A DNA stretch of 64,000 nucleotides from Andrena cerasifolii (lineage: Eukaryota; Arthropoda; Insecta; Hymenoptera; Andrenidae), in assembly GCF_050908995.1 (NCBI RefSeq), contig NC_135121.1:12586001-12650000 (forward strand), read 5' to 3'. Both the position numbers and the translations under genes were made by a program. Numbering within the stretch: position 1 is the first letter of the stretch; each line of letters opens with the position of its first letter. Below, piece after piece: positions 33,236 to 44,568 of this stretch. The notes under the pieces were generated by a model that worked only from the letters and a program-made list of their open reading frames with translations, made no database searches and was not told where the DNA came from.

Positions 33236-33956
33236 GGGTCCATTCTACTTTGCTGGTCAAAAACGAGACTATTTTTCATGAATTTTTTTCAAGAACTAAT
33301 GAAATTATTTTAATATTTCTCTTTTTCCTTGAATGTTTATTATTCCTTGCAGTGTGAAATTGTATTTTTCATATTTCCCAGATGTAATTATAAATGTTTG
33401 GATTTAAGTCACAAGGTTTGTGCCTTAGAGAGAACGTGGAAGTCTCTGCGGAAGTCCTCCTCCTCGTCGTCAAAGTGATCCAAAAATAATAAAGATAGAA
33501 TCATTATGTCCTATAGGGGTGTACGCATAGAGTGGACTAGAATTATTGATTTATCAACAGGGGTTTCAAAATGACGGCCTTGTGAAGAAAATGTGCCGGA
33601 TTTTTTTGCCTATTTTTCGGTGCTTTTTGTGCATGGAACAAAAACTATTTTCGATATCTAGATGATTTTACCCTACTTTATGCGTACACCCCTATGGGAC
33701 GTGATCATTCTATTTTTATCATTTTTTAACCACTTTGAGGCCGAGGAGGACTTCCGCAGAGGGCCCGTGTTCTCACTGAGGTACAAACATCGCGACTTAA
33801 ATTGTAATTATACTTTGGAAATATGAAAAATGCAATTCTATACAGCAAGAAATAATAAAGACTTAACAAAGAAACATTAAAATTCGTAAATTAGTTAAAA
33901 AAATGTAATCAGGAGAAACAGGCCTCTTTTTCGACCGGGCAAAGTAGAATGGACCC
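33236..33956. mobile_element. 721-bp foldback element between the convergent genes
   Basis: GGGTCCATTCTACTTTGC at 33236-33253 is the exact reverse complement of GCAAAGTAGAATGGACCC at 33939-33956. The inner arms also pair (GGAAGTCCTCCTCCTCG with CGAGGAGGACTTCC, and TAGGGGTGTACGCATA with TGCGTACACCCCTA). TTAA follows the right end only. It overlaps the tetraspanin 3' UTR. Confidence 0.88.
33488..33493 (+). promoter_or_regulatory. AATAAA poly(A) signal for the tetraspanin gene
   Basis: AATAAA about 390 bases after the stop codon, and lying inside the left arm of the foldback element at 33236-33956. A second AATAAA lies near 33850. Use is inferred. Confidence 0.5.
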
Positions 33957-35192
33957 TTAATTGGTTTCCTTGAGCTCACCGTTCGTGGAATTTCTGATTG
34001 CAAGCGCTCGAGCGCCGCCGCGATGTAAGCTGCCGACAGGGTCATACAATACTTGATGGTTTATTTGCCGAGAAGTAAAATACACAGGCATTTGTTATAA
34101 TAGTACTGCCGAAGAATACTTCTTACGTCTCTGTAATAACGTCTAGCGACAATACATCGATACTAAAAAGAGAGAAGCTGATATATTCTTTGATCGATCA
34201 ATTTCTCCGCTTACCAAACTTACTTTACAATATTTCACATGTACTTTCTTTCCCTTTCATACTCGCTCTTTCTCTCTTGTCGCTCCAGTTTCTGCTTCGT
34301 GGTGTACTTTACAATATCCGCGACTGTTCGCCTTTCTACCCACCTCGAGTAACTGGAAGGCGATGGGAGCGAGGCCCCTATACGAGGGGGCTCGCCTCGC
34401 TCGCTCGCCCTGGCACCTTGCACTTCGGCACGGTGGTCCCAATTGCGTTAATCATCGCGATTCGCAGATTCTGTTGTTGCAAACGTCGGCGCGCTATCGA
34501 TCTGCCGTACGATGCTTCGAGGGCCGGTCGAAAGTGACCGGTTGCCTCCGCGCGGCCCGAGAGAGATCACGCGGGGCCATAGACCCTTTCGATGCGAGGA
34601 CTCGAGCGGTGAACGGTGCGCGGCGTGCGGGACTCACCCTCGTATACAGGTGAACCGTACTCGCGGAACGCCCATGCGCGTTCTCCGCGCCCACCGATCC
34701 ACCTCTCGAATGTGACATACAGAAAACGCTTCTACGAGGAACCCCGAAGGACCCACCCTCCCCCCGCGATGTCTCTCGGGCGATCTCCCGTCTCTCCCCT
34801 ATTTCTATACTTTGCTCGAAGATTACCCGGCTAAACACCATTTTTTTCTCCGTTCACTCGATCTCTCGCATTCACGCACACTGTGGACCGTTTCTTCCTT
34901 TCCCCGTGGCTACGTCTATCCAGCTAATCATCTCTCTACGCATCGTCTACCCTACGTTGCAGTAGCTGCGTGTGTCTATACAGTTCTGTGAATTAGGTAT
35001 TTAAAAGAGTACGCGTACCACATAGACCCAGTCGAGGCTCGATATGAGTTACTCGTTCAAACATGAGGGATACGTTTGTAAAATAAGTACATAACATATA
35101 CATATATGTACGTATATGTGTAATCCTGGAATAGGCGATGATAAATATTAAAGACGAAGTAACATTACAATATTACTCGATCACGTATCATA

Positions 35193-35290
35193 TAATATAT
35201 ATATATATATATATGGGAGCGCGCAGAGCGCGGCAGACAGCGCAGGAAACTCGGAGGAGCTGACTATTCCAGCACCTATATATATATTTT
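35193..35290. repeat. TA microsatellite split by a 48-bp copy of tetraspanin coding sequence
   Basis: (TA)n at 35193-35213 and TATATATA from about 35277. Between them, 35227-35274 matches 32520-32567 of tetraspanin exon 4 at 46 of 48 bases in the same orientation. See findings. Confidence 0.85.
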
Positions 35291-35361
35291 TTTATAATAA
35301 TATAACGATATTAACCACTCGCGAATAAAGGTAGCTTCTTCTCGCAACCGGCTGTCTCTCT

Positions 35362-35364
<3 letters not shown>

Positions 35365-35401
<37 letters not shown>

Positions 35402-35460
35402 CTCTCTTTCTCTCTCTCGCTCATTCTCTCCCTCTCTCTCGCTCTCTCTCTTTCTCATTT
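35365..35460. repeat. (CT)n microsatellite
   Basis: Nearly pure CT repeats with a few CGCT and TTT interruptions, in the probable Snap25 3' UTR. Confidence 0.95.
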
Positions 35461-37984
35461 TCTCTGTGAAGCTATTTAAGAAAAGGGCTCACCACGCTCG
35501 TCCCATACATATATGCATGTGTATGTATGTACCGTATATATATATAATTCTTTTTTTATATATATATATATCTATTTATAATCGTTTGTATATCTCATCT
35601 CTTTACCAAGTAAATAATTACGATAGGCCTAACGATCTCGAGTCGCACATTCACTCTCTTTGTCTCTGTTTCTCTGTCTCGCATGCACTCACTCATTCGT
35701 TCGTTCCCTGTTTCGCGACGTTCCCTTTCTCTCCACTCCTTTCATCCCTCCTAGCACGTTCGTCCGGCGAAGCGTCCAAGGTATGCAAGCCTACCAACGA
35801 TTCCCTACCCCGTCCTCTTTTCCTTCGCTCGCGCTCAACTGTCGTCCGGAGAAAAAAGCAAATCGAACAAGCGAAATCGAAAGGAGCTACGCGCGATCCT
35901 CGTGCTTCTTCCCCCACGTTTTTTTTTTTTTTGTTGTGCTCGGCTCTCTGATAACGCGGCGCGCGCGACTCGAGGGCGATACCCGTTGCGATAGTCGATT
36001 AATTAATTGCTGAATTATCCAGAAAAAGTCTATGGGTGTGCCGCGTGTCTCGCCGGTTCCGTTGGAAATTAACAGCCACCTATTCGCTCTCCTTACGTAA
36101 CAGAGTCCTTTCGTTTTATATTGAAAGGAAGACACTTTAAGCCCCCCTCTAAGGAAGCGAACGACGAAAATTTTGAATGTTATTGCTTATATACTCGCGC
36201 TCCTGTTAGAATACCCCCTATTCCACTCGAGACCGTTAAAACAACTGCCGCGAGAATCGGCGAGATAACGGAGCCAGCGAGACACGCTCTATGCACACCG
36301 ATGCATATTGAAATCATGCTTATCGATAATATATTAAACACGGTGGCTAAGTATCCGTTCACCGTGGCCTACATAAAAAAATCATCGCCTGAAAAACCGC
36401 TTAACCCCTGAACTTGCTCGTTCTCGCCCTCCTCTCTCTGTCATTTCGCTACGGACTAATTTTGATGCTACGTGGTGTCGGGGGGGGAGGATCAACGTCA
36501 GCGGTGACATCATATCTCTGCTCTCTATGCGGTCTCTTAAAAGCTACAGAGGTAAGTGTAAAGACGCGAATACTGTTAAGGCTGACAGTTGTTGTCTCGA
36601 GAAACGTCCCTTATTTTTTTTTTTTGCGGCTGTTTCGTCCGGGCCCACCGGTGTCCGCGCGCTTTCTTCGTTTACGAATGCCCTCGAGGCTGCTTAACTG
36701 AATACTCTGCTCGCTGATCGACTGGTGCACGGATGCAAGAGTCGAGCACGGTGAGAAACGCGGACACGGCGGGAGGGGCCCAGGTAAACGGAAGTGGGGA
36801 TCCTTGCTGGCCGCGGCGACACGGCGGTCTACTGATCTCGCCTCGTCTCTTCGTACAATACAAAGTGGAGGTACTTCGCTTCGTGTAAATACAATAATGT
36901 ACAATCTTTGCTCATCGCCGTCGGCGTCTCGCTTCATTCGCTCGCTCGCTTTTTCGTTTGGAGTTAAACCTTACTGTGACCTCGGCGCTGGAGCATCTCA
37001 GCACCGGAAAGAAAAACGGAATCGATCTACGCGCTACGGTGAGTCGAGAGACAAAATACGACCAACAAAAGTTTCCCTATCTATACACATTAAACGCCAT
37101 CTCCCCGCGGCTACGTCCTCTTCGTTGCATCGATTATCAATCCTCTTCACGCGGCTCCACCCTCGTCCTCTTTGCACCCGCTGCTCCGCCATACTCCGCC
37201 CTCCCGGGCGCTCCGCTAATAACGGCCCTCCACACACCCTCTCATTCTCCTCCGTTCCTCCCGATTTCCTGCCGCGCGTCCTCCGCCTCGTCCCGCGTTC
37301 CACGCTCCGCTCGCCGTCTCTTCCGGTCCCGAGGGGAGGCCGAGGCGCTCGTGGACGAGAGCGGAGCTCTCTTTTACGCCCCTCGAATCGATACGCGTGC
37401 CCAATCGTGCGATCGGTGCAAGCGTTGCAACGAACCATTTTTCACTCCGAGGCCCGAAACCTTGGGCCTGGTTTCCACTTACCTAGCGTAGAGTACGTTA
37501 CGTTATTCACTCGCACAATTGTCACCTCTGGAGGAACATCCTCCCTTCGCGATCACGCTAACTTCTACGCCAGGTAAGTACAAATATCTAGCTGAATTTC
37601 TAAATGGTTCCACTCGCATCGATCGCACGTGTCTCGAGGCAGCTTCCTCGCTACGATCTACCAGCTCACGCGTCTGACTACCTACGCATCGGTCTACTGT
37701 ACACGGATATCTCTTGGTCGGTAACGTTAATCGTGATAACAAATTATTACATACGGTATGTATTACCTACAACGGGGGCTCGCTGTGCGTATGTACCATT
37801 CCCACGCGTGCACTGCCACACGCTGTGCGATCTACACTACTCTCTCTCTCTTTCTGTGTGTCTGCTCGCGTGTCTGTGATACCTCTGTGTGTCCCTGAGC
37901 GCGTAGTGGCCCTCCGTGTGTGTCTGTGTGTGTGTTCGACCATCTCGAATCAATTGTATCAAGTGTTCGATAAGTAACAATACG

Positions 37985-38025
37985 AGTTACAGTGTGTGTA
38001 TGCGTGTGTGTGTGTGTGTGTGCTC
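37985..38025. repeat. (GT)n microsatellite
   Basis: GTGTGTATGCGTGTGTGTGT and further GT repeats; GT-rich sequence continues on both sides (37.85-38.10 kb). Confidence 0.85.
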
Positions 38026-38122
38026 CCGTAAATCCTCTTGTTCGAGTTCTCTTCCGTGTGTGGGCGTGTGCTTGTTTGCGGGTGTGTAGGCTTCCGTCGG
38101 TGGCTGTGGGGGTAATCTTTAA

Positions 38123-38483
38123 CCCTTAAACAGGCGCACACACTCGTCGCTCGACGCGGCTCACTTGTATATCACCTAAGAGATTCTACTCTTCTCATTC
38201 CGTCCTCGACTTCAGAAAGTTCACAGGCGAACCGTCGATTATGTAAACGCTATCGCGAGAGGAAGAACTTGGATAAATCGTGCATTTAAAACGAGATTCT
38301 TGTTTAATTTACCGCCCTCTCTTTAACTCGCTCGCTCTCCAGGGGAACTCTATCCCGGATCGATGAATTGACTTGGCGACGTGGCGTCGCGTCCGCGTCT
38401 CTTTTTAAACAGACTCGCCGGGCGAGCTACCCTTCCCTCTGCTCCTAGCGGATTCTACGAAGTAATATCTGCCCTCTTAAGGG
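38123..38483. mobile_element. TTAA-flanked MITE with CCC ends
   Basis: TTAA at 38119-38122 and 38484-38487. CCCTTAAACAGG at the left pairs imperfectly with CCTCTTAAGGG at the right (after an offset). 361 bp; short terminal repeats only, so the call is moderate. Confidence 0.55.
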
Positions 38484-38704
38484 TTAAAGACACGGTGCTC
38501 GAGCGCGTCGATGGAAAGAGGCGAAAGGAAGCAAAAGGGCTGTGAGAAGAACGGGTGGCGGAGCTCCGCAACTTAAGAGTAACGCGTTACAAATAATACT
38601 TGCTCCTCGAGCGGCTCGGGAACGAGAATCACGGTTAAGGAGCCACCGGGGCACCTCTGGGAAACGCAAAGAGATCGCTAATCTCGCTACGGTAACTACT
38701 CGGA

Positions 38705-38719
38705 GGGGGGGGGGGGGGG
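38705..38719. repeat. Poly(G) run
   Basis: Fifteen consecutive G on the plus strand (C on the Snap25 sense strand). Confidence 0.95.
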
Positions 38720-39069
38720 ACGAAACTCGCTGCTCGAGAAATTAAATAACAAAAGGACGGAAAAAGAACTTACGCGCCTTCTATCTTCTCTTTTCTGTCT
38801 TCGACTGCCTACTTTCGTTAACTAGTCTACGCTAAACGATCTACCGTTACTAGAGGTAACCTGAACGGAACGACGACGATAAACAAACCGTAGATACCAT
38901 GATCGCGAGAACGAGTAACTGAGAGTAGCTGAGCGTGTCTGTGATTGTTGGTACTGGTTTTATTGTTGACACTCGTGTTGTAAGTGGTAGTGGTGGTGGT
39001 TGTGATAGTGGTGATGGTAGTATTTGGTGCTGTTGGTGGCCGACGGGGTGCAGGTGGTCGAGAGTGGCC

Positions 39070-39132
39070 TTACTTGAGTAGCTGATGGGCTCGCTCGTTG
39101 GCCACCTTTATCCTCGTCTCGTTCGATTCGCC
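39070..39132 (-). CDS. Snap25: Snap25 alternative terminal exon b (GESNETRIKVANERAHQLLK)
   Basis: Minus strand, acceptor TTTTGCCACGCAG|GGC, 20 codons and TAA, same phase and length as exon a 1.7 kb upstream. It differs from exon a at three residues (A to K, Q to E, A to Q), all in the last turns of the SNARE helix. Both copies have intact splice acceptors and stop codons, so this looks like mutually exclusive terminal-exon choice rather than a pseudogene. Confidence 0.92.
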   Translation of the reverse strand, partial: GESNETRIKVANERAHQLLK

Positions 39133-39271
39133 CTGCGTGGCAAAAAAAGAAACAAACGAAAGATCGTAACACAAACACAGCCGTGTGGATCAAGATCGTG
39201 GTATTCCCGATCTCGTCAACTTCGATTAGCCTGCGCTCCCCTCGCATCGTCGTCGTCGTACACCTTATCCG

Positions 39272-39933
39272 CAGTGGCGGGTTTAATGAGCGGGGCCCCT
39301 GCCAAAAAGGCCCCTCCTCATGTTCTTTTTCTGTACTACTGCAATTAAGGTAAACGGTACCAGTAGTTGACCGACTTTCAGAGAAACCTGAAACATAAGG
39401 CTTTTAGGAGCGACGATTTTTTTTAAAATAGTGCAGTTCACGCGCCAAGCCATCTACCGAATAAACTTTAAAACACTCGAGTGTGGAGAGAATTATGAAT
39501 AGTACTGGCGAACGTTTGTTCTCCTTAACGATTCTGTTAAAAACAGGTATACGGTGAGTTTTTAGAACTGAACTCTTCTTCGCTTGTTAAACTCTCATAC
39601 AGTTTTATGTTTGATAAATGCAACGTCATTTTCAAGGATGATCAACTTCTGAAGCAGTTACTGAATTTTCAGAAATGGCTCAAAAATTTGTATAACTTTT
39701 GTTAAAAAAATCGTTCCCATTGCATAATTTAGAGAGCTTAAGGGGAGGTTCCGGTCTAGAGCCCCCCGAAATAGGTGATCTTTAGGAATTAATTAAAGGA
39801 AAACTACTATATATACTACTGGTACTTTAACCATAATCTATTTTTAGTAAACCATCTCTTTATTTTCCCGAGAAAAAAAATAGGCCCCTCAGGAGGTTTG
39901 CCACTAGGGCCATTTTCCTTAAATCCGCCTCTG
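39272..39933. mobile_element. hAT-like element CAGTGGCGGG...CCGCCTCTG
   Basis: CAGTGGCGGGTTTAA at the left pairs with TTAAATCCGCCTCTG at the right. The sub-terminal GGCCCCT-rich sequences also match inversely. The flanking 8-mers (CTTATCCG and CTCATTCA) are only partly alike. It lies between the two Snap25 terminal exons. Confidence 0.7.
39738..39840. mobile_element. Fragment of the 6.07-kb TTAA family
   Basis: TTAAGGGGAGGTTCCGGTC followed by AAATAGGTGATCTTTA resembles the left end of the element at 6073 (AAATAGTGATCTTTATG). It appears inserted into the hAT-like element and truncated. Confidence 0.55.
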
Positions 39934-40833
39934 CTCATTCACCCTCAATTCCGTCTTCTTTCTTATCAATCACTCGGCAGAAGTAAACGTCGCACTACTG
40001 CATAATCAGAACGTCACTAAATGCATCATTCCACCAACTATCAAGTGCACAACGAGTCGCAGAGTCCCCGTTCCCCTAGAAACTACAGTGATCATCAAGA
40101 AAGCGACAGAACTCGTACGCAATAGTCGCGACGGTGACGACGACGACCCTGCGGGGTTTCATCCGACAAATAAGATTCCAAAAGGTTAAACGTAGGTATC
40201 ACCATTCGTGTACGTGGTTACATACACTGCCGCTCGAGATTCTGGCATCGCCAAGCCAGCCCCAGCGAAGAATGCTCCGAGGCCTCGGATGCCCAAGGAA
40301 GCTGGGGAGGCGCTTGGCGATCTCAGAGCGCCGAGGACGGCCGCTGGTGTGTGCGTGTGACAATATTAATGTCAATAAACCATCGGTGGAGCTGCCAGCC
40401 GTGGGTGGCAGCTTGGACGACACACAAAACGGCAAAGAAGAGATTTGGGGCGCGCGGTAAACGGCGCGCAGGAAGGTGGCCAATGCAGGCGGGCGCACGT
40501 ACGCGCGCGCCCGCGTCTATGGAGCGTAATCGATGCGCCCCGGGAGCGAACTCGATGATTTTCGTTGTTGCAGAAACAGGCGGACCGAGTGTCGGAGACA
40601 CGAGGTTGGGCTGACGGTTGTCCGACCGACGACGAGAAGGCAGACGAAGGGGGGGTGGGGGTGGTCGTGGGCGTGTGGTGATCACGTCAATGCACACACA
40701 GTATACATACGTGTGCATGACGTTGGGTCTGGTATGTGTGTATAATATATATATATATATATATATAGATCTGGCTAATTTTCAGGGGTAGGCTCGGGGG
40801 AGACGGGTACGTGTACGGGCAGAGAGACGCATT
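39934..40833. other. Region between Snap25 terminal exons, no gene
   Basis: Contains GC-rich sequence downstream of terminal exon a, which may be its 3' UTR, and a (TA)n run at 40745-40765. No other feature is supported. Confidence 0.45.
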
Positions 40834-40896
40834 TTACTTGAGCAGGGCGTGCGCACGCTGATTCGCCACGGCTATCCTCGTTTCGTTTGACTCGCC
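40834..40896 (-). CDS. Snap25: Snap25 alternative terminal exon a (GESNETRIAVANQRAHALLK)
   Basis: Minus strand, acceptor GATAATCCGCAG|GGC, 20 codons and TAA. It encodes the end of the second SNARE helix, which zippers last during fusion. Fly SNAP-25 ends GESNEARIAVANQRAHQLLK, so this copy differs at two positions. It is the first of two terminal exons reached from the 44.2-kb exon. Confidence 0.93.
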   Translation of the reverse strand, partial: GESNETRIAVANQRAHALLK

Positions 40897-41381
40897 CTGC
40901 GGATTATCACAGAGATTTTTTGGGTATGGTGAAGAGGTGGAGAGAACGCAGACTCCTCAATCAAACGAAAGGCAAGAAGAAGAAGGAGAAAGTAAAGTAC
41001 TGTGAAAGTAGTGAGCGAACGTAGGGAACAGAAGTGGCGCGGGCCAACAAAGCGTGGGCCACGCGGTCGCTCGCGGCCGCGATGGCAACTGTGCGAAGTC
41101 ATTTCTCTCCTCTATCTTAGATTTCGATCCGACACACACTTTGGTAGGTACTATCTTTTCTCAGTCTTTTTACTTGTGATTGCAGCGTACGGCCGAACAC
41201 AGAAGACAGCCCGTGACAGTGGCGAGAAAGGAGGGATGACGTTGGTGTGCGATGACGAGGGAAAGAAAGGGGTGGCTAGTCGTGCGGTGCACGTGCGTGC
41301 GCATGCCAAAACGGAGAACGAAACGATCGTCGATCGATCACGCGCCCTCCCCTTCGCATCCATCCTAGGCAGTCGTTTGTG

Positions 41382-41901
41382 ACGAATATGAAGCATTTCT
41401 CTGTTTATTTAATTACGTGGAGATAAATTGAAGCTGAGGCTGACGCAGAGTTTGTTAATCGTCATAGGCTTTAAGACGTGTTTGTTTAGTCGAGAATATG
41501 CGTTGTATATGACGCGACAGATGGATCATTAAAACAGGTGCTTTAACGAAGTCACTTTTGTTTTTCAGTGATAAATAAAAAACGGAGGTTCCAATTGATT
41601 TAAGGAGTTACCTACCGTCAGGAGGTAGAAAAAGAATCGACTCTTTGGGAATTTATTTCAGAAAGTACATGCATATTTTTATGCAATGGTTTTTTGTATT
41701 CAAATGAGGGACACTTTAACAGGTTACTGTATTATGTTTTGGTATACAAATATGTAGTTATTGCAAAATTACAACTGACTTCCCGGATCCCTAAAATAGA
41801 TTTTTTAAACACGAAGATGTTAATTAACATTGTGTGATAGAATAAGTCTCAGCTTCAATTCGTTTCCTTGTAATTAATTGAGAAAGGAATGCTTCATTCG
41901 C
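41382..41901. mobile_element. Foldback element in the last Snap25 intron
   Basis: Left arm ATGAAGCATTTCTC...AAATTGAAGCTGAG pairs with right arm CTCAGCTTCAATT...GAGAAAGGAATGCTTCAT, over about 60 bases per arm. 520 bp, no coding frame. Confidence 0.75.
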
Positions 41902-42189
41902 GACAAAAACGGCGGCCTAGTACCATCAGCTGGGCACGACCGTTTCGTCCTCGTTGAAAATAGAATTTCCGTGCCAATACAAAAAAAAAGATAACGTGTA
42001 CATAGGTATGTAATATAGAAATACAGAGAACGTTCTGCCGAATGCGGTCTCCTCGGGGGAGGGGGAGGATAGCCCCGTCTTGCAAGGGGAAGACACCACC
42101 TGGACTCACCCACCCATGGATGGCGTGAACTTTTGCGGAGCCGAGTTTCAAAATTCTGCGGGGCCGACGAAAACGCATTTATATCTACT

Positions 42190-42370
42190 TCTAAATTTTA
42201 ATAATAATAAATTCTACACATAGGGCCCCGCAAAATTTACGACGAGGTTTTCGTGAACCACGCAGCCCTTTTAATTTTTTTTTTATAATAATATTAATAA
42301 ATATCTATGCATAAGACCTCCCAAAATTTTGATGAGCTTCTCGTGGACCGCGGGGCCTTTTAAAGCGCAG
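42190..42370. repeat. Two fragments of a dispersed repeat
   Basis: Motifs of the type ATCTATGCATARGRCC followed by a YCTCGTGGACC-like segment occur around 42,200-42,275 and 42,296-42,365, and again at 2535-2585. They look like decayed copies of one family. Confidence 0.6.
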
Positions 42371-43189
42371 GGCCTGGTTCCGGTGAACGAGCTGAACCCT
42401 TCTCGTCCCGGCCCTGCATCCACCCTTACTCCAATTGCATCCAAAAGGTGCTCCGTCCAGATTATGACATCCCCTTGTTAGGAATCTTCTAACTAGGGAA
42501 CCACGCCTATTTCGATGAAGCCGTTTGGGTAACTAGAGACTCGGTTCTCTGTTTACCCGTAAAATTCCATCGAAACGGGGGATGAATGGCGCAGGAGAAA
42601 TGAGGATAGAAGTATACGCAGAGGAACGTATTCGTGCGACACGTTGCCCATCGTCGGCGGCCAGAGATCTCGCGACCCGACATTCGTAATCCCGTGAAGC
42701 GCGCTTCGCGCGAACAAAAGCTGGCAAACCGCTGCTCGTCTCCGTTCCAGCGCTCCTTCATCCGCCGTCCGCCAGCTTTTCGTTCGTTTAAACAGCCCCT
42801 AGCGAAGGGAGCTTCTGGTCCATTGTTGCACGCGCGGGGACAAAGTGGAACGCTCCCAGTGGCACGAGGAAAGGGGACGTTGTCCTCGGCATCGTCGGGG
42901 CCCGTTGTTAGACCGTGGACCGCGCTTGGGACGGAGGGAACATGGACGGGAGGGCGTGGAAGAAAGCGATAAGCGACGACGAACGTGTGTTGTGCATCGC
43001 TTTGAGCGCGTGCATCGTGAGATATAAAAGTCCACGCATGCTCCGTGGAGAGAACAAATATAGCGGAGCTAATCGTATCGTAATCCGTCAGTCCCAATTT
43101 AAAACCGCTCGAACCTTGCTCCTCCTTACTCTTATTACTCTTACGGATACCACTGCTGCTTGGTACACCTCTGTACTGTGGAGTGGAGG

Positions 43190-43742
43190 TGGAGAATTAT
43201 CGACAGTTTCTATTAAAAATAATTATTAAATTTCTATTAAAAATAATTATTAAATTTCTATTAAAAATAATTATTAAATTTCTATTAAAAATAATTATTA
43301 AATTTCTATTAAAAATAATTATTAAAAAGCATTAGGTAATAATTTAGGTTTAGGGGAGACCGGGGCCAGTTGATACAGGGGCAGGTTGATACAACCTCAC
43401 AAAAACATACACAAAATGGGAACACAAAAACGTGTTTTTGCACTGAGCATTTTGATTGATTTACATCGCAAAATACTGGCCTGTGCAGCATTGGTCATTA
43501 TTTTATGTACTAATAATGTACATCTTAGCAATTATATTTTCTAAAAAAATCATACCCATATACCTAAAAGCAGAAACTTTAAGCAACGACTTTAAAACGT
43601 CAATAATTTCATTAGCTGCTATCTCAAAACTAAAGTCTTAGGGTTACGCTACTATTGCACTGATAACCTCAACTACGATTATGATATTTTCTATACAATG
43701 TAAACTATCGATGGTTATGAACATCGATAATTATTCTCCACC
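43190..43742. mobile_element. Inverted-repeat element carrying a 24-bp tandem array
   Basis: GGTGGAGAATTATCGA at 43190-43205 pairs with TCGATAATTATTCTCCACC at 43724-43742. Inside, TTTCTATTAAAAATAATTAT plus TAAA is repeated five times (43206-43326). No transposase. Confidence 0.72.
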
Positions 43743-44163
43743 TCTGTGGGGTCACCGACGACCCCAGAAAATTGCAATATTCTCTACAAACTTGTCAATA
43801 GACGCTACCAAGCTTCCACTCCCAAATCTCGATTCTCTTACTACAAACGACACCCATATGCAGCGAATACCTTCTCCAAAGATACCTAAAGAGAGATAAA
43901 AAATTCTGAATTTTGAAGTAGGTATTCAAACTTCAATTTGGGGTCGCTCGTCCCCTAAAACTCCCTAAAACTCTACGCTCTAAAAGTGTGCCAGTGTGGT
44001 CCCAGGGTTAAATGAACCACCACCAGCGCTAAGTACTCCTAAAGTAAAGTCGAAGGCCGACTCTCGAGCAAGGTTCGAACGTTCGCGATTACGTGGGCTC
44101 CTTGCAGCTGGGCAACGCCGACTCACCGCGTCGACGTCGGACGCGCGCGAATCGTTTCCTCAC

Positions 44164-44437
44164 CTTGCGATTGATCCTGTCGATCTGCCGGTTCTGATTC
44201 TCCAGCTCGCTGCCCATGTCGATCGCCATGTTTCTCAGATTACCGATCATCGTGTTCACCTGGCCCATGTTCTCCTCCATCTCCGACTCGCGGGCGTCGT
44301 TCGTGATCTTGGCGATGTAGCCGCCCTGTGGCCCCAGCCCGTTGCGATCGTCCATCACTCGCTGGGGCTGGTTGTTCACCACCTTACCGTCATCGTTGCC
44401 CTTCCATGTGCCCTCGTCCTCCTTGAAGCTGGCGCTC
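44164..44437 (-). CDS. Snap25: Snap25 constant exon: linker and second SNARE helix
   Basis: Minus strand, acceptor GGTGTCGCGTAG|G, donor CGCAAG|GTGAGG, 274 nt, 91 codons. It begins SASFKEDEGTWKGNDDGKVV, runs through NNQPQRVMDDRNGLGPQGGY and the SNARE helix EMEENMGQVNTMIGNLRNMA, and ends ELENQNRQIDRINRK. The second ionic-layer Gln is in ENQNRQ. The match to fly SNAP-25 is almost continuous. Phase 0 exit allows either terminal exon below. Together with the other exons the visible part is about 167 residues of an expected ~212. Confidence 0.97.
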
Positions 44438-44568
44438 CTACGCGACACCAATAATCCATTAACGGTCTTACGCCTACAGACGCTCCAAAGACACACGCAC
44501 GCACACTGAGCTGTTCAGAGTCGGTGGCATTGAGTAGAGGGCAGGGGAACAGTGGTATGTACCATTAA

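Larger units (their letters stand above)
34060..39069 (-). other. Snap25: Probable long 3' UTR of Snap25 (terminal exon b)
   Basis: No supported gene lies in these 5 kb. The stretch is poor in transposons compared with the introns, rich in CT/GA and GT microsatellites, and ends at a minus-strand AATAAA (plus-strand TTTATT at 34060-34065), close to the end of the converging tetraspanin gene. A nearer minus-strand AATAAA (TTTATT at 38959-38964) could give a short UTR. Long 3' UTRs are common in neuronal genes. The assignment is inferred. A TTAA-flanked element sits at 38123-38483. Confidence 0.4.
40897..44163 (-). other. Snap25: Snap25 last intron (3.3 kb)
   Basis: Separates the second SNARE-helix exon from terminal exon a. 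It holds a foldback element (41382-41901), dispersed-repeat fragments near 42,200 and 42,300, a GC-rich block at 42.5-43.1 kb with overlapping meaningless frames, and the 24-bp array element at 43.19-43.74 kb. Confidence 0.7.
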
